A stretch of DNA of 64,000 bases from JAVJQS01 sp040218815 (lineage in GTDB: Bacteria > Bacteroidota > Bacteroidia > Flavobacteriales_E > Vicingaceae): NCBI GenBank assembly GCA_040218815.1, contig JAVJQS010000012.1, positions 1 to 64,000 on the forward strand, given 5' to 3'. The notes below the pieces were generated by a model, which did no database searches, was not told the origin of the DNA, and saw nothing but the letters and a program-made list of their open reading frames with translations. This document shows positions 33,240 to 42,094 of this stretch, piece after piece. The position numbers and the translations under genes are program-made. How positions within the stretch are numbered: position 1 is the first letter of the stretch; each line of letters opens with the position of its first letter.

Positions 33240-33851
33240 TCATGCCAACAAGTTCGGGCCTAAATAATTCATCCACAGCCAAAAACCAGCAAGGCTGCCT
33301 ATGAACCCAGCAATTATAAAGCTAATTCTCCATTGTTTTGGGATAACTCGAAAAACGAGGTAGCTACAAATAACAATTCCAATAGCAGAGAATAATAATG
33401 ATAAAGTACCTTGAGGCCATCCGAGAAGTTCTGAAAGTTTAGCCTCATCGCCAGCAAAGTATGTTTCATGAGTACCATTTAATTTAAAGTAAATACCTTG
33501 CAACAGATTAAATATTGGTCTTAGCCAGAAAAGTCCTAGAAAAATCCCTAGCCAATGTCTAAATTTTAAACCGTACTTTTTAATTTCCTTATTGCCCAAA
33601 CAATACCAAAAACCGACAGAACCTGTTAGCATCGTCTGCAATGGTCCACCAAAAGCTATCCAGAAATTTTCAATATTACTAGCCTCTCTCCCACCCCAAT
33701 TCATACTAGCGTAATGCAACTCTGTTTCAAAACCCAATTGATGAGCAACATAAATATGACCTAACTCATGAGTTAATGTACCAATGATGGTGAACACGAT
33801 AAAGGCTAGTAACCACAAACCAAACGGTTTTAAATTGAAGATTTTTTTCAT
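33240..33851 (-). CDS. M50-like membrane metalloprotease
   Basis: Protein of 203 residues with about five hydrophobic helices. THELGHIYVAHQLG carries the HExxH zinc motif inside the first membrane region, and FWIAFGGPLQTMLTG resembles the second conserved segment. The LDG-type third ligand of site-2 proteases is not obvious, so it may be a reduced or inactive relative. It converges on the E1 gene with one base between the stops. Confidence 0.65.
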   Translation of the reverse strand: MKKIFNLKPFGLWLLAFIVFTIIGTLTHELGHIYVAHQLGFETELHYASMNWGGREASNIENFWIAFGGPLQTMLTGSVGFWYCLGNKEIKKYGLKFRHWLGIFLGLFWLRPIFNLLQGIYFKLNGTHETYFAGDEAKLSELLGWPQGTLSLLFSAIGIVICSYLVFRVIPKQWRISFIIAGFIGSLAGFWLWMNYLGPNLLA

Positions 33852-33991
33852 ATTCTAAAAGCAGATGCATGCAAGTTCCTAAAAAAATAATTGAATGAAA
33901 TACTTATGAATTCAAATCTTTTTCTAATTGTTACATCAAACAACTTTGGTGTTGAATATGCTTGTTTAACTTCGCCAATAAAAGAAATAAT

Positions 33992-34621
33992 TTGAAAGTT
34001 TTAAATGAAAAATTAGACGCTCTTTTTGAGCTAGATCTCCTTAATGAGATTAAAGCTATTGGCGTGCAAAAAGACATCCAAGATGATGAAATCTTGATGG
34101 ATTACGGTAAAACTATTCGAAGTATCCCAATACTACTTTCTGGTGCAATTAAGGTTTTTCGAGAAGATGAAAATGGAGATGAATTGTTATTATACTTTCT
34201 CGAAGAAGGTGATACTTGCGCTATGACAATGACTTGCTGTCTTGGAAATTCAACTAGTAAAATTCGCGCTGTTGCAGAGTCGGAAACTAAACTAATTATG
34301 ATCCCCGTTGAAAAAATGGAGTTATGGATGTCAAAATATGCGACTTGGCGAAAATTTGTATTGGAAAGTTATCACATTAGGTTTAACGAATTATTAGAAA
34401 CAATTGACAACTTGGCCTTTTTAAACATGGATGAACGCTTAATTAATTACCTGAAAAGTAAATCAAAAGTGAATAAAGCCAATATCATAGCAGCTACTCA
34501 TCAAGATATTGCAATAGAACTAAACACTTCGAGAGTAGTTATATCACGGCTCTTGAAAAAACTTGAAAATAAAGGCAATATTCATTTAAGCAGGAACCAA
34601 ATTGAGGTAATTACATTGTAA
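33992..34621 (+). CDS. Crp/Fnr-family regulator of the reactive-sulfur genes
   Basis: Protein of about 209 residues from TTG 33992; TTG 33962 would add ten residues but lies upstream of a possible -7 element (TAACTTCG at 33967). A cyclic-nucleotide-type beta-barrel (about 15-120) is followed by a dimer helix and a C-terminal winged helix (THQDIAIELNTSRVVISRLLKKLENKG). Three cysteines in GDTCAMTMTCCLG (C76, C82, C83) are conserved features of the sulfur-linked branch I have seen, and could sense persulfide. The gene stands first in a cluster of sulfur-handling genes. Palindromes at 34616 and 37886 are its likely binding sites. Confidence 0.82.
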   Translation: MKVLNEKLDALFELDLLNEIKAIGVQKDIQDDEILMDYGKTIRSIPILLSGAIKVFREDENGDELLLYFLEEGDTCAMTMTCCLGNSTSKIRAVAESETKLIMIPVEKMELWMSKYATWRKFVLESYHIRFNELLETIDNLAFLNMDERLINYLKSKSKVNKANIIAATHQDIAIELNTSRVVISRLLKKLENKGNIHLSRNQIEVITL

Positions 34622-34633
34622 CTCTTGTTACAA
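34616..34633 (+). promoter_or_regulatory. Crp/Fnr-type operator upstream of the TauE-CstB operon
   Basis: TTGTAAC-TCTT-GTTACAA is a perfect 7-4-7 inverted repeat that overlaps the stop of the Crp/Fnr gene. Its centre is 29.5 bases before the -7 element at 34654, the same distance as for the palindrome at 37886. This places it near -41 from the expected start, the class II activator position of Crp proteins. Confidence 0.65.
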
Positions 34634-34653
34634 AAACTAATTTCTAAATCATC

Positions 34654-34661
34654 TACTTTTG
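34654..34661 (+). promoter_or_regulatory. Promoter -7 element of the TauE-CstB operon
   Basis: TACTTTTG matches TAnnTTTG and lies 12 bases before the TauE ATG, so the untranslated leader would be very short. Confidence 0.55.
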
Positions 34662-34673
34662 AATTGTTAAATA

Positions 34674-35474
34674 ATGGAAGTGACAAGTTTAGAAATTTTC
34701 GGATATATAGGAGCACTTTTTATAGGCTTAGTATTGGGTTTAATTGGTGGTGGCGGATCAATTTTAACTGTTCCTATCCTCGTTTATTTTATGGGATTAT
34801 CTCCTGTTATAGCAACAGCTTATTCACTGTTTGTTGTAGGATCAGCTTCGTTGGTTGGTACAGTAAGAAATTTACCTAAAAAGTTAGTAGATTTTAAAAC
34901 TGCCTTTCTTTTTGCAGTCCCTGCATTTTCTGCAGTATATGTTTCCAGGAGATTCCTAATTCAAGCCATTCCTGAAGTGATCATTAGTATTGGGTCACTT
35001 GAGCTGAGTAAATCTATGGCAATCATGCTCTTTTTCGCTTTATTAATGCTATTAGCATCCTTTTCTATGATTAAGAATAGAGCTGAACAATTGAGTAAAT
35101 CAACTGGTTCTAAACACACTTATTGGTTAATATTAATTGGAGTAATTGTTGGTTTTTTAACTGGGATGGTCGGCGCTGGAGGGGGATTCTTAATCATTCC
35201 TGCTTTAGTGCTATTTGCAAAAATACCAATGAAAAAAGCGGTTGCAACAAGTTTATTGATTATAGCAATAAACTCATTAATTGGATTTATAGGTGATGTT
35301 CAAAATATTGAGATAAATTGGTACTTTTTATTGGTATTTACCGCAATCTCTGTAATAGGAATATTTATTGGTGTGAAGTTGAATCATTGGATTGATGGAA
35401 AAAAATTGAGAAAAGGATTTGGATGGTTTGTTTTAATTATGGCTATCTATATAATATTAAAAGAATTAACATAA
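34674..35474 (+). CDS. TauE/SafE-family sulfite/organosulfur exporter
   Basis: Membrane protein of 266 residues with about eight helices. The two family repeats are visible: IGLVLGLIGGGGSILTVPIL near the start and VGFLTGMVGAGGGFLIIPAL in the second half, each with the Gly-rich loop and Pro. TauE/SafE proteins move sulfite, sulfonates or related anions across the inner membrane. It is followed 33 bases later by the CstB-like gene, as in other persulfide-detoxification operons, so sulfite or thiosulfate export is the likely job. Confidence 0.88.
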   Translation: MEVTSLEIFGYIGALFIGLVLGLIGGGGSILTVPILVYFMGLSPVIATAYSLFVVGSASLVGTVRNLPKKLVDFKTAFLFAVPAFSAVYVSRRFLIQAIPEVIISIGSLELSKSMAIMLFFALLMLLASFSMIKNRAEQLSKSTGSKHTYWLILIGVIVGFLTGMVGAGGGFLIIPALVLFAKIPMKKAVATSLLIIAINSLIGFIGDVQNIEINWYFLLVFTAISVIGIFIGVKLNHWIDGKKLRKGFGWFVLIMAIYIILKELT

Positions 35475-35507
35475 AATAAATTAGATTTTAACGAAAAAAC
35501 AAAAGAG

Positions 35508-36914
35508 ATGAAAATTGAACAGATATACACTGGATGTTTAGCGCAAGGAGCATATTACATTGAAAGTAATGGGGAAGTAGCAATTATTGACCCTTTGAGA
35601 GAAGTAGAGCCATACTTAAAAAAGGCTAGAGAAAATAATGCATCGATCAAATATATTTTTGAGACCCATTTTCATGCTGATTTTGTAAGTGGACATGTTA
35701 CTTTAGCTAAAAAATCAGGTGCTTCGATTGTATATGGGCCAAATGCAAATCCAGATTTTGAAGTAATAATTGCAAAAGATGAACAAGTATTTAAACTAGG
35801 TGATGTTACAATTACTGCATTGCATACTCCTGGTCATACGATGGAAAGCACTACCTATTTATTGAAAGATGAGCACGGGAAGGATACTGCAATTTTTACT
35901 GGAGACACCTTATTTTTAGGCGATGTTGGCCGACCTGATTTAGCTCAAAAAGCAGGAGACATTACAACCGAGGATCTTGCAGGCTTTTTATACGATAGTT
36001 TGAGAAATAAAATAATGCCACTAGCAGATGACGTTACTGTTTACCCTGCTCATGGAGCTGGATCAGCTTGTGGTAAAAATATGATGAAAGAAACAGTAGA
36101 TACCTTAGGCAATCAAAAGCAAATTAATTATGCGTTGCGAGCAGACATGTCGAAAGAGGAGTTTGTAAAAGAATTAACAGATGGACTATTGCCTCCCCCA
36201 GCCTATTTTCCGTTAAATGTGAAGTTAAATAAGGAAGGTTATGAAGATATTGATGATATTCTAACAAGAGGTACTAATGCACTTTCTCCTGACGCATTTG
36301 AACTTGCAGCAAATGAAACAGGCGCAGTTGTACTAGATGTTCGTCATCAAGATAAATTTGTCAAAGGTCATATTCCGAGATCTACTTTCATTGGACTAGA
36401 TGGAGGTTTTGCTCCATGGGTAGGTGCATTAATTGCAGACGTAAAGCAACCAATTCTTTTAGTGGCTCCAGAAGAAAAAATTGAAGAGGCAATTACTAGA
36501 TTATCAAGAGTCGGTTTTGATAACACTATTGGATATTTAGAAGGAGGATTTAAGGCTTGGGAATCTGCTAATAAACCAATTGATACTATTAAAAGTATTC
36601 CGGTTGAGACTTATGAAAATTCAATAAATGAGCACCCTACTTTTGATGTTAGAAAAGCTGCAGAATTTGAATCACAACATGTAAAGAACGCCGAGAACAC
36701 TCCTTTGGATTTTTTAAATGAACATTTATCCGAGTTTCCTACTGAAGACGACTTTTTTGTGCATTGTGCAGGTGGTTATAGAAGTGTTATTGCTGCATCA
36801 ATATTAAAGAATAGAGGAATTCATAACTTAATCAATGTTGAAGGAGGAATGGACAAGATAAAAAACACTTCTATCGAAACTGAGGTAGGAGCAAAAGCTT
36901 GTTCAAATAGCTAA
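35508..36914 (+). CDS. CstB-like persulfide dioxygenase with two rhodanese domains
   Basis: Protein of 468 residues. Residues about 1-240 form a metallo-beta-lactamase domain of the ETHE1/persulfide dioxygenase type, with H54-x-H56-x-D58 (THFHADF) and HTPGHTMES. A first rhodanese domain (about 255-355) has VAPEEK where the catalytic cysteine should be and is probably inactive. A second (about 365-460) has the active loop FVHCAGGYRS with C420. This order is that of staphylococcal CstB, which turns persulfides into thiosulfate. It likely works in the cytoplasm to remove reactive sulfur. The gene ends at a terminator shared with the convergent gene. Confidence 0.9.
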   Translation: MKIEQIYTGCLAQGAYYIESNGEVAIIDPLREVEPYLKKARENNASIKYIFETHFHADFVSGHVTLAKKSGASIVYGPNANPDFEVIIAKDEQVFKLGDVTITALHTPGHTMESTTYLLKDEHGKDTAIFTGDTLFLGDVGRPDLAQKAGDITTEDLAGFLYDSLRNKIMPLADDVTVYPAHGAGSACGKNMMKETVDTLGNQKQINYALRADMSKEEFVKELTDGLLPPPAYFPLNVKLNKEGYEDIDDILTRGTNALSPDAFELAANETGAVVLDVRHQDKFVKGHIPRSTFIGLDGGFAPWVGALIADVKQPILLVAPEEKIEEAITRLSRVGFDNTIGYLEGGFKAWESANKPIDTIKSIPVETYENSINEHPTFDVRKAAEFESQHVKNAENTPLDFLNEHLSEFPTEDDFFVHCAGGYRSVIAASILKNRGIHNLINVEGGMDKIKNTSIETEVGAKACSNS

Positions 36915-36938
36915 ATAGAATTAGATAAGATTGATGAA

Positions 36939-36968
36939 GTAGCAATCTTAGGGGTTGCTACTTTTTTT
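36939..36968 (+). terminator. Rho-independent terminator after the CstB-like gene
   Basis: GTAGCAA (36939-36945) pairs with TTGCTAC (36955-36961), followed by seven T. It overlaps the last codons of the convergent gene. Confidence 0.75.
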
Positions 36969-37893
36969 GTTTAAAACCGTAGGTGTTTTGACCTAAAAAA
37001 TCCTGTGGAAAATCTTCATCTCCATCAAATCCTAGTACTATTGTGCCTTGATCATCAGGAATGTAATTCGTTTTAAAAAGATAATCCCAAAGACTTAAAC
37101 TGATCCCAAAATTTACACCATACTTATCTTTAGGTAATTGATTTGCATGATGGTATAGGTGCATTACTGGATTATTAAAAATATACTTCAAAGGCCCATA
37201 GGTTAATTTGACATTGGCATGGTTCAAGTGGCCTATAGTTATAGCCATAAAATGCACAATGTAAGCTTGTTCAGGCTCGAATCCACCTATTATCATTACA
37301 ACCAATAACTTGAGTGGTTTGTATAAAATATTTTCCATCCAATGGTAGCGCAAGTGAGCTGCAAAGCCCATTTCTTTAACTGAGTGGTGGACCTTGTGAA
37401 AATTCCAAAATGCTGGAACTTTATGCAATAAAATATGTGTCAACCACTGAACAAAGTCTGAAAGAATAAAAAAGACAATCAACTGAAGCCATGGAGGTAA
37501 ATCTTGAATAGGCAACAAAGTAAAGCTATCCATTCTAATTCCGAGATCTTGAAAAAATAGTTCAAATATGCTATAAAAACCACTTATGAAAATAGCGAAG
37601 AGAAAGAAGTTGAAAAACATGTAAAATGTATCCAGCCCAAAATCTTTTCTAAAAGTGGCTTGATTTTTCCTCCAAGGGAATATCAACTCTATTCCCCAAA
37701 CAAATAGCGAAATAATCACTAAGCCCCAGAAATAGTTGCTGTACCATGGAGTTTGAAATGTAATAGAATTCCATGTCCAATTAAGCGTATTGTAAAAACT
37801 TTCAAGGAATGCATCAATATATATCATACTAAATTTAAGGATACTGTTGAACGTTTCAAATGTAATCTTGTTTTGATCTTCTGTATGTAACAT
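36958..37893 (-). CDS. Fatty-acid hydroxylase / sterol desaturase superfamily membrane enzyme
   Basis: Protein of 311 residues with four to five hydrophobic helices. Histidine boxes of the di-iron membrane oxygenases are present: HILLHK, FHKVHHS and HLYHHAN, with a further LRYHWMEN. Members hydroxylate or desaturate lipids using oxygen. It is divergent from the YeeE genes and its start codon overlaps the palindrome at 37886, so the Crp/Fnr regulator may also repress or activate it. Such genes recur in Bacteroidota next to sulfur genes; the substrate is not known. Confidence 0.82.
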   Translation of the reverse strand: MLHTEDQNKITFETFNSILKFSMIYIDAFLESFYNTLNWTWNSITFQTPWYSNYFWGLVIISLFVWGIELIFPWRKNQATFRKDFGLDTFYMFFNFFLFAIFISGFYSIFELFFQDLGIRMDSFTLLPIQDLPPWLQLIVFFILSDFVQWLTHILLHKVPAFWNFHKVHHSVKEMGFAAHLRYHWMENILYKPLKLLVVMIIGGFEPEQAYIVHFMAITIGHLNHANVKLTYGPLKYIFNNPVMHLYHHANQLPKDKYGVNFGISLSLWDYLFKTNYIPDDQGTIVLGFDGDEDFPQDFLGQNTYGFKQKK

Positions 37894-37901
37894 AGGTTAC
37901 T
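37886..37901 (+). promoter_or_regulatory. Crp/Fnr-type operator between the hydroxylase and YeeE genes
   Basis: TGTAAC-ATAG-GTTACT shares the TGTAAC-N4-GTTAC core with 34616-34633. Its centre lies 29.5 bases before the TACGTTTG at 37923, exactly as for the other operator and its promoter. Confidence 0.62.
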
Positions 37902-37922
37902 TTAGTTTCAAACTCTACTGTT

Positions 37923-37930
37923 TACGTTTG
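37923..37930 (+). promoter_or_regulatory. Promoter -7 element of the YeeE/YedE pair
   Basis: TACGTTTG matches TAnnTTTG and lies 16 bases before the ATG at 37947. Confidence 0.55.
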
Positions 37931-37946
37931 CAAAAATTATAGATAT

Positions 37947-38504
37947 ATGAATTCAATTTATGATAGTTGGCCATGGTTTGTTTCAGGCCCAGCAATTGCA
38001 TTAGTTCTCTTTTTGTTGCTTATGATGGGCAAACGATTTGGTATGTCTTCCAACTTGAGAACCTTATGTACCATTTGTGGTGCAGGTAAAAAAGTTGAAT
38101 TTTTTAAGTTTGATTGGAAGGCTCAAAAATGGAATTTAATTGTTGTAGCAGGAGTAATTATTGGTGGATTTTTAGCTGAAAATTACTTAACTATAGATAC
38201 TGCTGTTGATGTAAATAATGAAGTAACTAAAGAATTAAAGGCTTTAGGTTTTTCTGATACAGATGCAGCTTATCTCCCAGGTAAATTATATTCAATTGAT
38301 GCCTTATCAAGTGTAAAAACTTGGATAATACTTATTATAGCAGGGCTTTTGGTAGGATTTGGGACACGTTATGCTGGAGGTTGCACGTCAGGGCATGCTA
38401 TTTCAGGCTTAAGCGCGCTGCAATTTCCTTCATTACTCGCTGTTATTGGATTTTTTGCCGGAGGGCTTTTTATGGTACATGTTTTATTTCCTTTAATCTT
38501 TTAA
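37947..38504 (+). CDS. YeeE/YedE sulfur transporter, first half
   Basis: Membrane protein of 185 residues with about four helices. The conserved motif GTRYAGGCTSGHAISG (about 138-153) holds the cysteine used for thiosulfate or sulfide relay in TsuA-like proteins. An extra hydrophilic cysteine loop (TLCTICGAGKK) occurs near the start. The protein is half-length and must pair with the product of the next gene, four bases downstream. It likely imports or exports reduced sulfur species together with the regulator and CstB. Confidence 0.88.
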   Translation: MNSIYDSWPWFVSGPAIALVLFLLLMMGKRFGMSSNLRTLCTICGAGKKVEFFKFDWKAQKWNLIVVAGVIIGGFLAENYLTIDTAVDVNNEVTKELKALGFSDTDAAYLPGKLYSIDALSSVKTWIILIIAGLLVGFGTRYAGGCTSGHAISGLSALQFPSLLAVIGFFAGGLFMVHVLFPLIF

Positions 38505-38508
38505 TCTT

Positions 38509-38922
38509 ATGCGATCTATCTTCTTATTACTCATTGGCATATTCTTCGGAATAGTATTATTTAAATCTGAAGCTGCATCTTGGTTTAGAATCTATGAAAT
38601 GTTTCAATTTAAAGCATTTCACATGTATGGTATCATTGGTTCAGCAGTGGTGCTTGGTATTATAGCTATTCAACTTATAAAAAAGTTTAAGCTAAAATCA
38701 TTTTATGGGGCGGAAATAACTATTGACCCAAAAAAGAAATCTTACTCTAGGTACCTGATAGGAGGAAGTTTATTTGGATTAGGATGGGCACTTGCCGGAG
38801 CTTGCCCTGGACCAATGTTTGTATTGCTTGGCTCTGGATATATTTCAATTCTTATTGTAATAGTTTCAGCAATCTTTGGAACCTATCTTTACGGAAGACT
38901 TAAAGATCGGCTTCCGCATTAG
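38509..38922 (+). CDS. YeeE/YedE sulfur transporter, second half (DUF6691)
   Basis: Membrane protein of 137 residues with about four helices. It has the partner motif GWALAGACPGPMFVLLGSG, with the cysteine of ACPGP equivalent to the second conserved cysteine of full-length YeeE proteins. It starts four bases after the first half and completes the transporter. Split YeeE pairs of this kind are common in Bacteroidota and Proteobacteria sulfur operons. Confidence 0.88.
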   Translation: MRSIFLLLIGIFFGIVLFKSEAASWFRIYEMFQFKAFHMYGIIGSAVVLGIIAIQLIKKFKLKSFYGAEITIDPKKKSYSRYLIGGSLFGLGWALAGACPGPMFVLLGSGYISILIVIVSAIFGTYLYGRLKDRLPH

Positions 38923-38931
38923 AGGATTAGC

Positions 38932-40605
38932 CTAATTAATCCCGTTCATCCATTTTTTAAGCGTAGGAACAAGCATTAATAGCACTAGCGCCGCTCCACC
39001 AACAACAGCAACTCCCCAAATAAGATAAGTGTTAGAATAAACTTCTAGTGTTTCTATTTTACTGGCATTTTCCCCCAAGTCTTCACTTGCTGTTAATTCG
39101 CCAATTAGGCCAGCCATTTTGTTGGCTAATGCTATGGATAAGAACCACGCACCCATTACAAAACCAAGAGCTTTTTTAGGGGAAAGTTTAGTAATCATTG
39201 AAAGACCTACTGGCGATAGACTCAATTCACCCATGGTGTGAAATAAGTACATTAACACCAAAAATACAACGGGAACTAATCCTTCAACAGCAAAAAACTG
39301 AGATCCCAATACAATAAATGCAAAACCTAGTGCAAGCAAGGAAAGACCTAAGAAAAACTTCATTGGGGTAGAAGGCTCTTTACCACTATTGCGCAACTTG
39401 ACCCACATCCAAGAAAAAACTGGAGCTAAAGTCATGATGAAAAAAGCATTAAAAAATTGAAAAATAGAAGCTGGGACTTCAGAACCTAGCACCATCCTGT
39501 CAACGTTTCGAGCAGTAAATAAAGTAATTGATCCTCCCGCTTGTTCAAATAGTGCCCAAAATACAGCATGGAATACAAACAATACTGAAACTACCCAAAG
39601 TCGTTGTTCACCAGCTTTTGATTCCTGTTTTGAGCCCATATAAATTAATACACCAAGAATCCCAATACTTAGAGCAATTAAAATCCAAGTTACCACATCA
39701 CTAAGGTTTAGAAACTGAGCACTTATGGGTATAAATATTAAGGTTCCGATAATGGTTAATAATTGGTTGCGTTTAAGTTTAGGATCATCAACTTTTGTAA
39801 AAGCCTCTGCCTCAGAACTTAACGACTTAGAACGGACTTCTTTACTACTATTTAACAGTTGAATATCTTCGTTTTCAATAACATCTGGAAAGTCCTCTAC
39901 AGAACTTGGGTTGATTCCTTTCATGCCAAAAGTTTTTGGACCAAAAACCCAAAAAACCAATAGACCTAACAGCATTCCGATTCCAGCTAATCCAAATCCG
40001 TAATGCCAAGAGATTTGTTCTCCAACGTAACCGCAAGTGACAATTGAAAGTAGAGCACCAATATTCACGCCCATATAAAAAATGGTAAAAGCCCCATCTT
40101 TTCTACTGTCATCTAAGCCATAGAAATTGCCTAAAAAGCTGGAGATATTGGGTTTGAAAAATCCATTACCAATAATTATAAAGGCCAATGATATGAAAAA
40201 CAATTGCATGTTTCCGCCAAAGTACATTCCTTCCAAGGCGAGAGAAAAGTGACCAGCCATCATAAGCGCCCCACCAAATAAAATGGCTTTTCTGAAACCA
40301 AGAACCTTATCTGCTAGTATACCACCAACAACTGGAAACAAATATACCATAGCAGTATATGAACCATAAATTCCCAATGCTCTAGTATCCGCTTCTGCTT
40401 GTCCTAACTCAGAAAACAACTCTTTCACCATGTAAAGTGTGAGCAGAGCACGCATGCCATAATAGGAGAAGCGCTCCCACATTTCGGCAAAGAAGAGGAT
40501 AAACAATGCCTTAGGATGAAGCTTTCGGTTACTATAAATTATAAATGGCACCCAAATGAGCACAAACGCCCAGGCCACTATCATGATCCAAAACCCTATA
40601 TTCAT
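38932..40605 (-). CDS. Proton-dependent oligopeptide transporter (POT/PTR2 family)
   Basis: Membrane protein of 557 residues with about 14 helices. The POT signature ExxERFxYYG is present as EMWERFSYYGMRALL, with FKPNISSFLGNFYG and FTIFYMGVNIGALLS as the PTR2 signatures. It takes up di- and tripeptides with protons. A longer cytoplasmic loop (about 230-275) is rich in charged residues. It is the last gene of a minus-strand unit with a second transporter and DPP4. Confidence 0.92.
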   Translation of the reverse strand: MNIGFWIMIVAWAFVLIWVPFIIYSNRKLHPKALFILFFAEMWERFSYYGMRALLTLYMVKELFSELGQAEADTRALGIYGSYTAMVYLFPVVGGILADKVLGFRKAILFGGALMMAGHFSLALEGMYFGGNMQLFFISLAFIIIGNGFFKPNISSFLGNFYGLDDSRKDGAFTIFYMGVNIGALLSIVTCGYVGEQISWHYGFGLAGIGMLLGLLVFWVFGPKTFGMKGINPSSVEDFPDVIENEDIQLLNSSKEVRSKSLSSEAEAFTKVDDPKLKRNQLLTIIGTLIFIPISAQFLNLSDVVTWILIALSIGILGVLIYMGSKQESKAGEQRLWVVSVLFVFHAVFWALFEQAGGSITLFTARNVDRMVLGSEVPASIFQFFNAFFIMTLAPVFSWMWVKLRNSGKEPSTPMKFFLGLSLLALGFAFIVLGSQFFAVEGLVPVVFLVLMYLFHTMGELSLSPVGLSMITKLSPKKALGFVMGAWFLSIALANKMAGLIGELTASEDLGENASKIETLEVYSNTYLIWGVAVVGGAALVLLMLVPTLKKWMNGIN

Positions 40606-40628
40606 AGTTTTACAATATTTAATTTATA

Positions 40629-42014
40629 TTAAACCTCCGGCTTATCTGCTAATTCAAATCCTTCTGCTTCCTCATTATGAGATCCTTCTTTGATGTCTTC
40701 AGCACCATGAGCAAGACGTTTAAGAGGTTTTAATAAAGCGATTACTAATAACCCTATTATCGTACAAAAAACTGCTATGCCCGTAAAAATTTCCAATTCT
40801 CCGGCAGATTGTGAGTATTCACCAACCCAGCCTGCTACTTTGTTTCCAACACCAGTTGCGGCAAAGTAAAGTCCCATCATTAGAGATGCATACTTTAATG
40901 GAGCTAGTTTTGTAATGTATGAAAGTGCTACTGGCGAGGCACAAAGCTCACCAACAGTATGAAACAAGTAAGCCAACACTAACCAATACATAGCTGAAGA
41001 TCCATCTGCTTCATATTGGAGTGATGCCGCAGACATGAATAGGAATCCCCAGCCCATTATGATAACTCCAATTGCCATCTTAAAGATAGAAGAAGATTCT
41101 TTTCCTTTTCTTTTCCAATTATACCAAAATCCAGCAATGGGCACACCAAGTGTAATAATAAAAAATGCATTTACCGATTGAAACCAAGAAGCAGGAACCG
41201 TAAAATCAATGAAGCCTAAATACAAATCCGTTTTCTGTGCGGTATAGATGTTCATTAAACCACCAGCTTGTTCAAATGAACCCCAAAATACAACAATGAG
41301 TAAAAAAGAAATCCCCATTACCTTCATTCGATCCATTTCTATCTGTGTAAGTGGTCTTTTCTTTGCCGCTTCTTCGGCTGGTGTTAAGTCTTTTGTTGCT
41401 TCTCCAATTCCTTTAAGGAATTTTTGGCCCCACATGTAAACAATTTGTCCAATAACCATACCTATGCCAGCCAACCCAAAACCATAATGCCAGCCATGAA
41501 CTTCACCAACATAACCCACCACAAGGGCAGATAAAAAGGCACCTAAATTTATTCCAATATAAAAAATAGTAAAGCCTTTATCTCTCCGATCATCACCTGG
41601 AGGGTAAAGTCCACCCACCATGGTAGAGATATTTGGTTTTAAACCTCCAACTCCTAATATGATCAATCCTAATCCAGTATAAAATGCCCACAAAGCTTCT
41701 ACAGCTAAAATTCCGTGGCCAAAACACAACAATATTCCTCCTATCAAAACAGTTCTCTTTTGTCCCCAAAATTTATCAGCAACCCAGCCTCCTAAAATTG
41801 AGAGAATATAAACCAATGATGTGTAGGTTCCATATAAAGAAATGGCATCACCTTCATTCCATCCAAAACCAGGGTTATCTCCATTAACAGAAGAAATTAA
41901 GAAGAGCACCAAGATAGCACGCATTCCGTAATAGGAGAACCGTTCCCATAATTCAGTAAAAAATAAAACATATAGTCCTTTTGGGTGGCCCCACAATTCT
42001 TCTTTGGCTTGCAT
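40629..42014 (-). CDS. Proton-dependent oligopeptide transporter (POT/PTR2 family), second copy
   Basis: Membrane protein of 461 residues, a paralogue of the neighbouring transporter. It shows ELWERFSYYGMRAILVLFL, LKPNISTMVGGLYPPGDDRR and FTIFYIGINLGAFLSALV. It is shorter, chiefly in the central loop. The two copies probably differ in peptide preference. A gap of 23 bases separates them, so they are likely cotranscribed from upstream of the DPP4 gene. Confidence 0.92.
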   Translation of the reverse strand: MQAKEELWGHPKGLYVLFFTELWERFSYYGMRAILVLFLISSVNGDNPGFGWNEGDAISLYGTYTSLVYILSILGGWVADKFWGQKRTVLIGGILLCFGHGILAVEALWAFYTGLGLIILGVGGLKPNISTMVGGLYPPGDDRRDKGFTIFYIGINLGAFLSALVVGYVGEVHGWHYGFGLAGIGMVIGQIVYMWGQKFLKGIGEATKDLTPAEEAAKKRPLTQIEMDRMKVMGISFLLIVVFWGSFEQAGGLMNIYTAQKTDLYLGFIDFTVPASWFQSVNAFFIITLGVPIAGFWYNWKRKGKESSSIFKMAIGVIIMGWGFLFMSAASLQYEADGSSAMYWLVLAYLFHTVGELCASPVALSYITKLAPLKYASLMMGLYFAATGVGNKVAGWVGEYSQSAGELEIFTGIAVFCTIIGLLVIALLKPLKRLAHGAEDIKEGSHNEEAEGFELADKPEV

Positions 42015-42094
42015 ATTTATTTTATGGTGTTAAGTTTATTTTTAAAGAGGTCTAAAATAGGAAAATTAAATTGTTCAATAGGCGTTGAAATTGC

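Noticed and set aside
34625..34879. 84-codon frame over the start of the TauE gene
   Set aside because: Out of frame with a clear transporter and starting inside the promoter region; a shadow.
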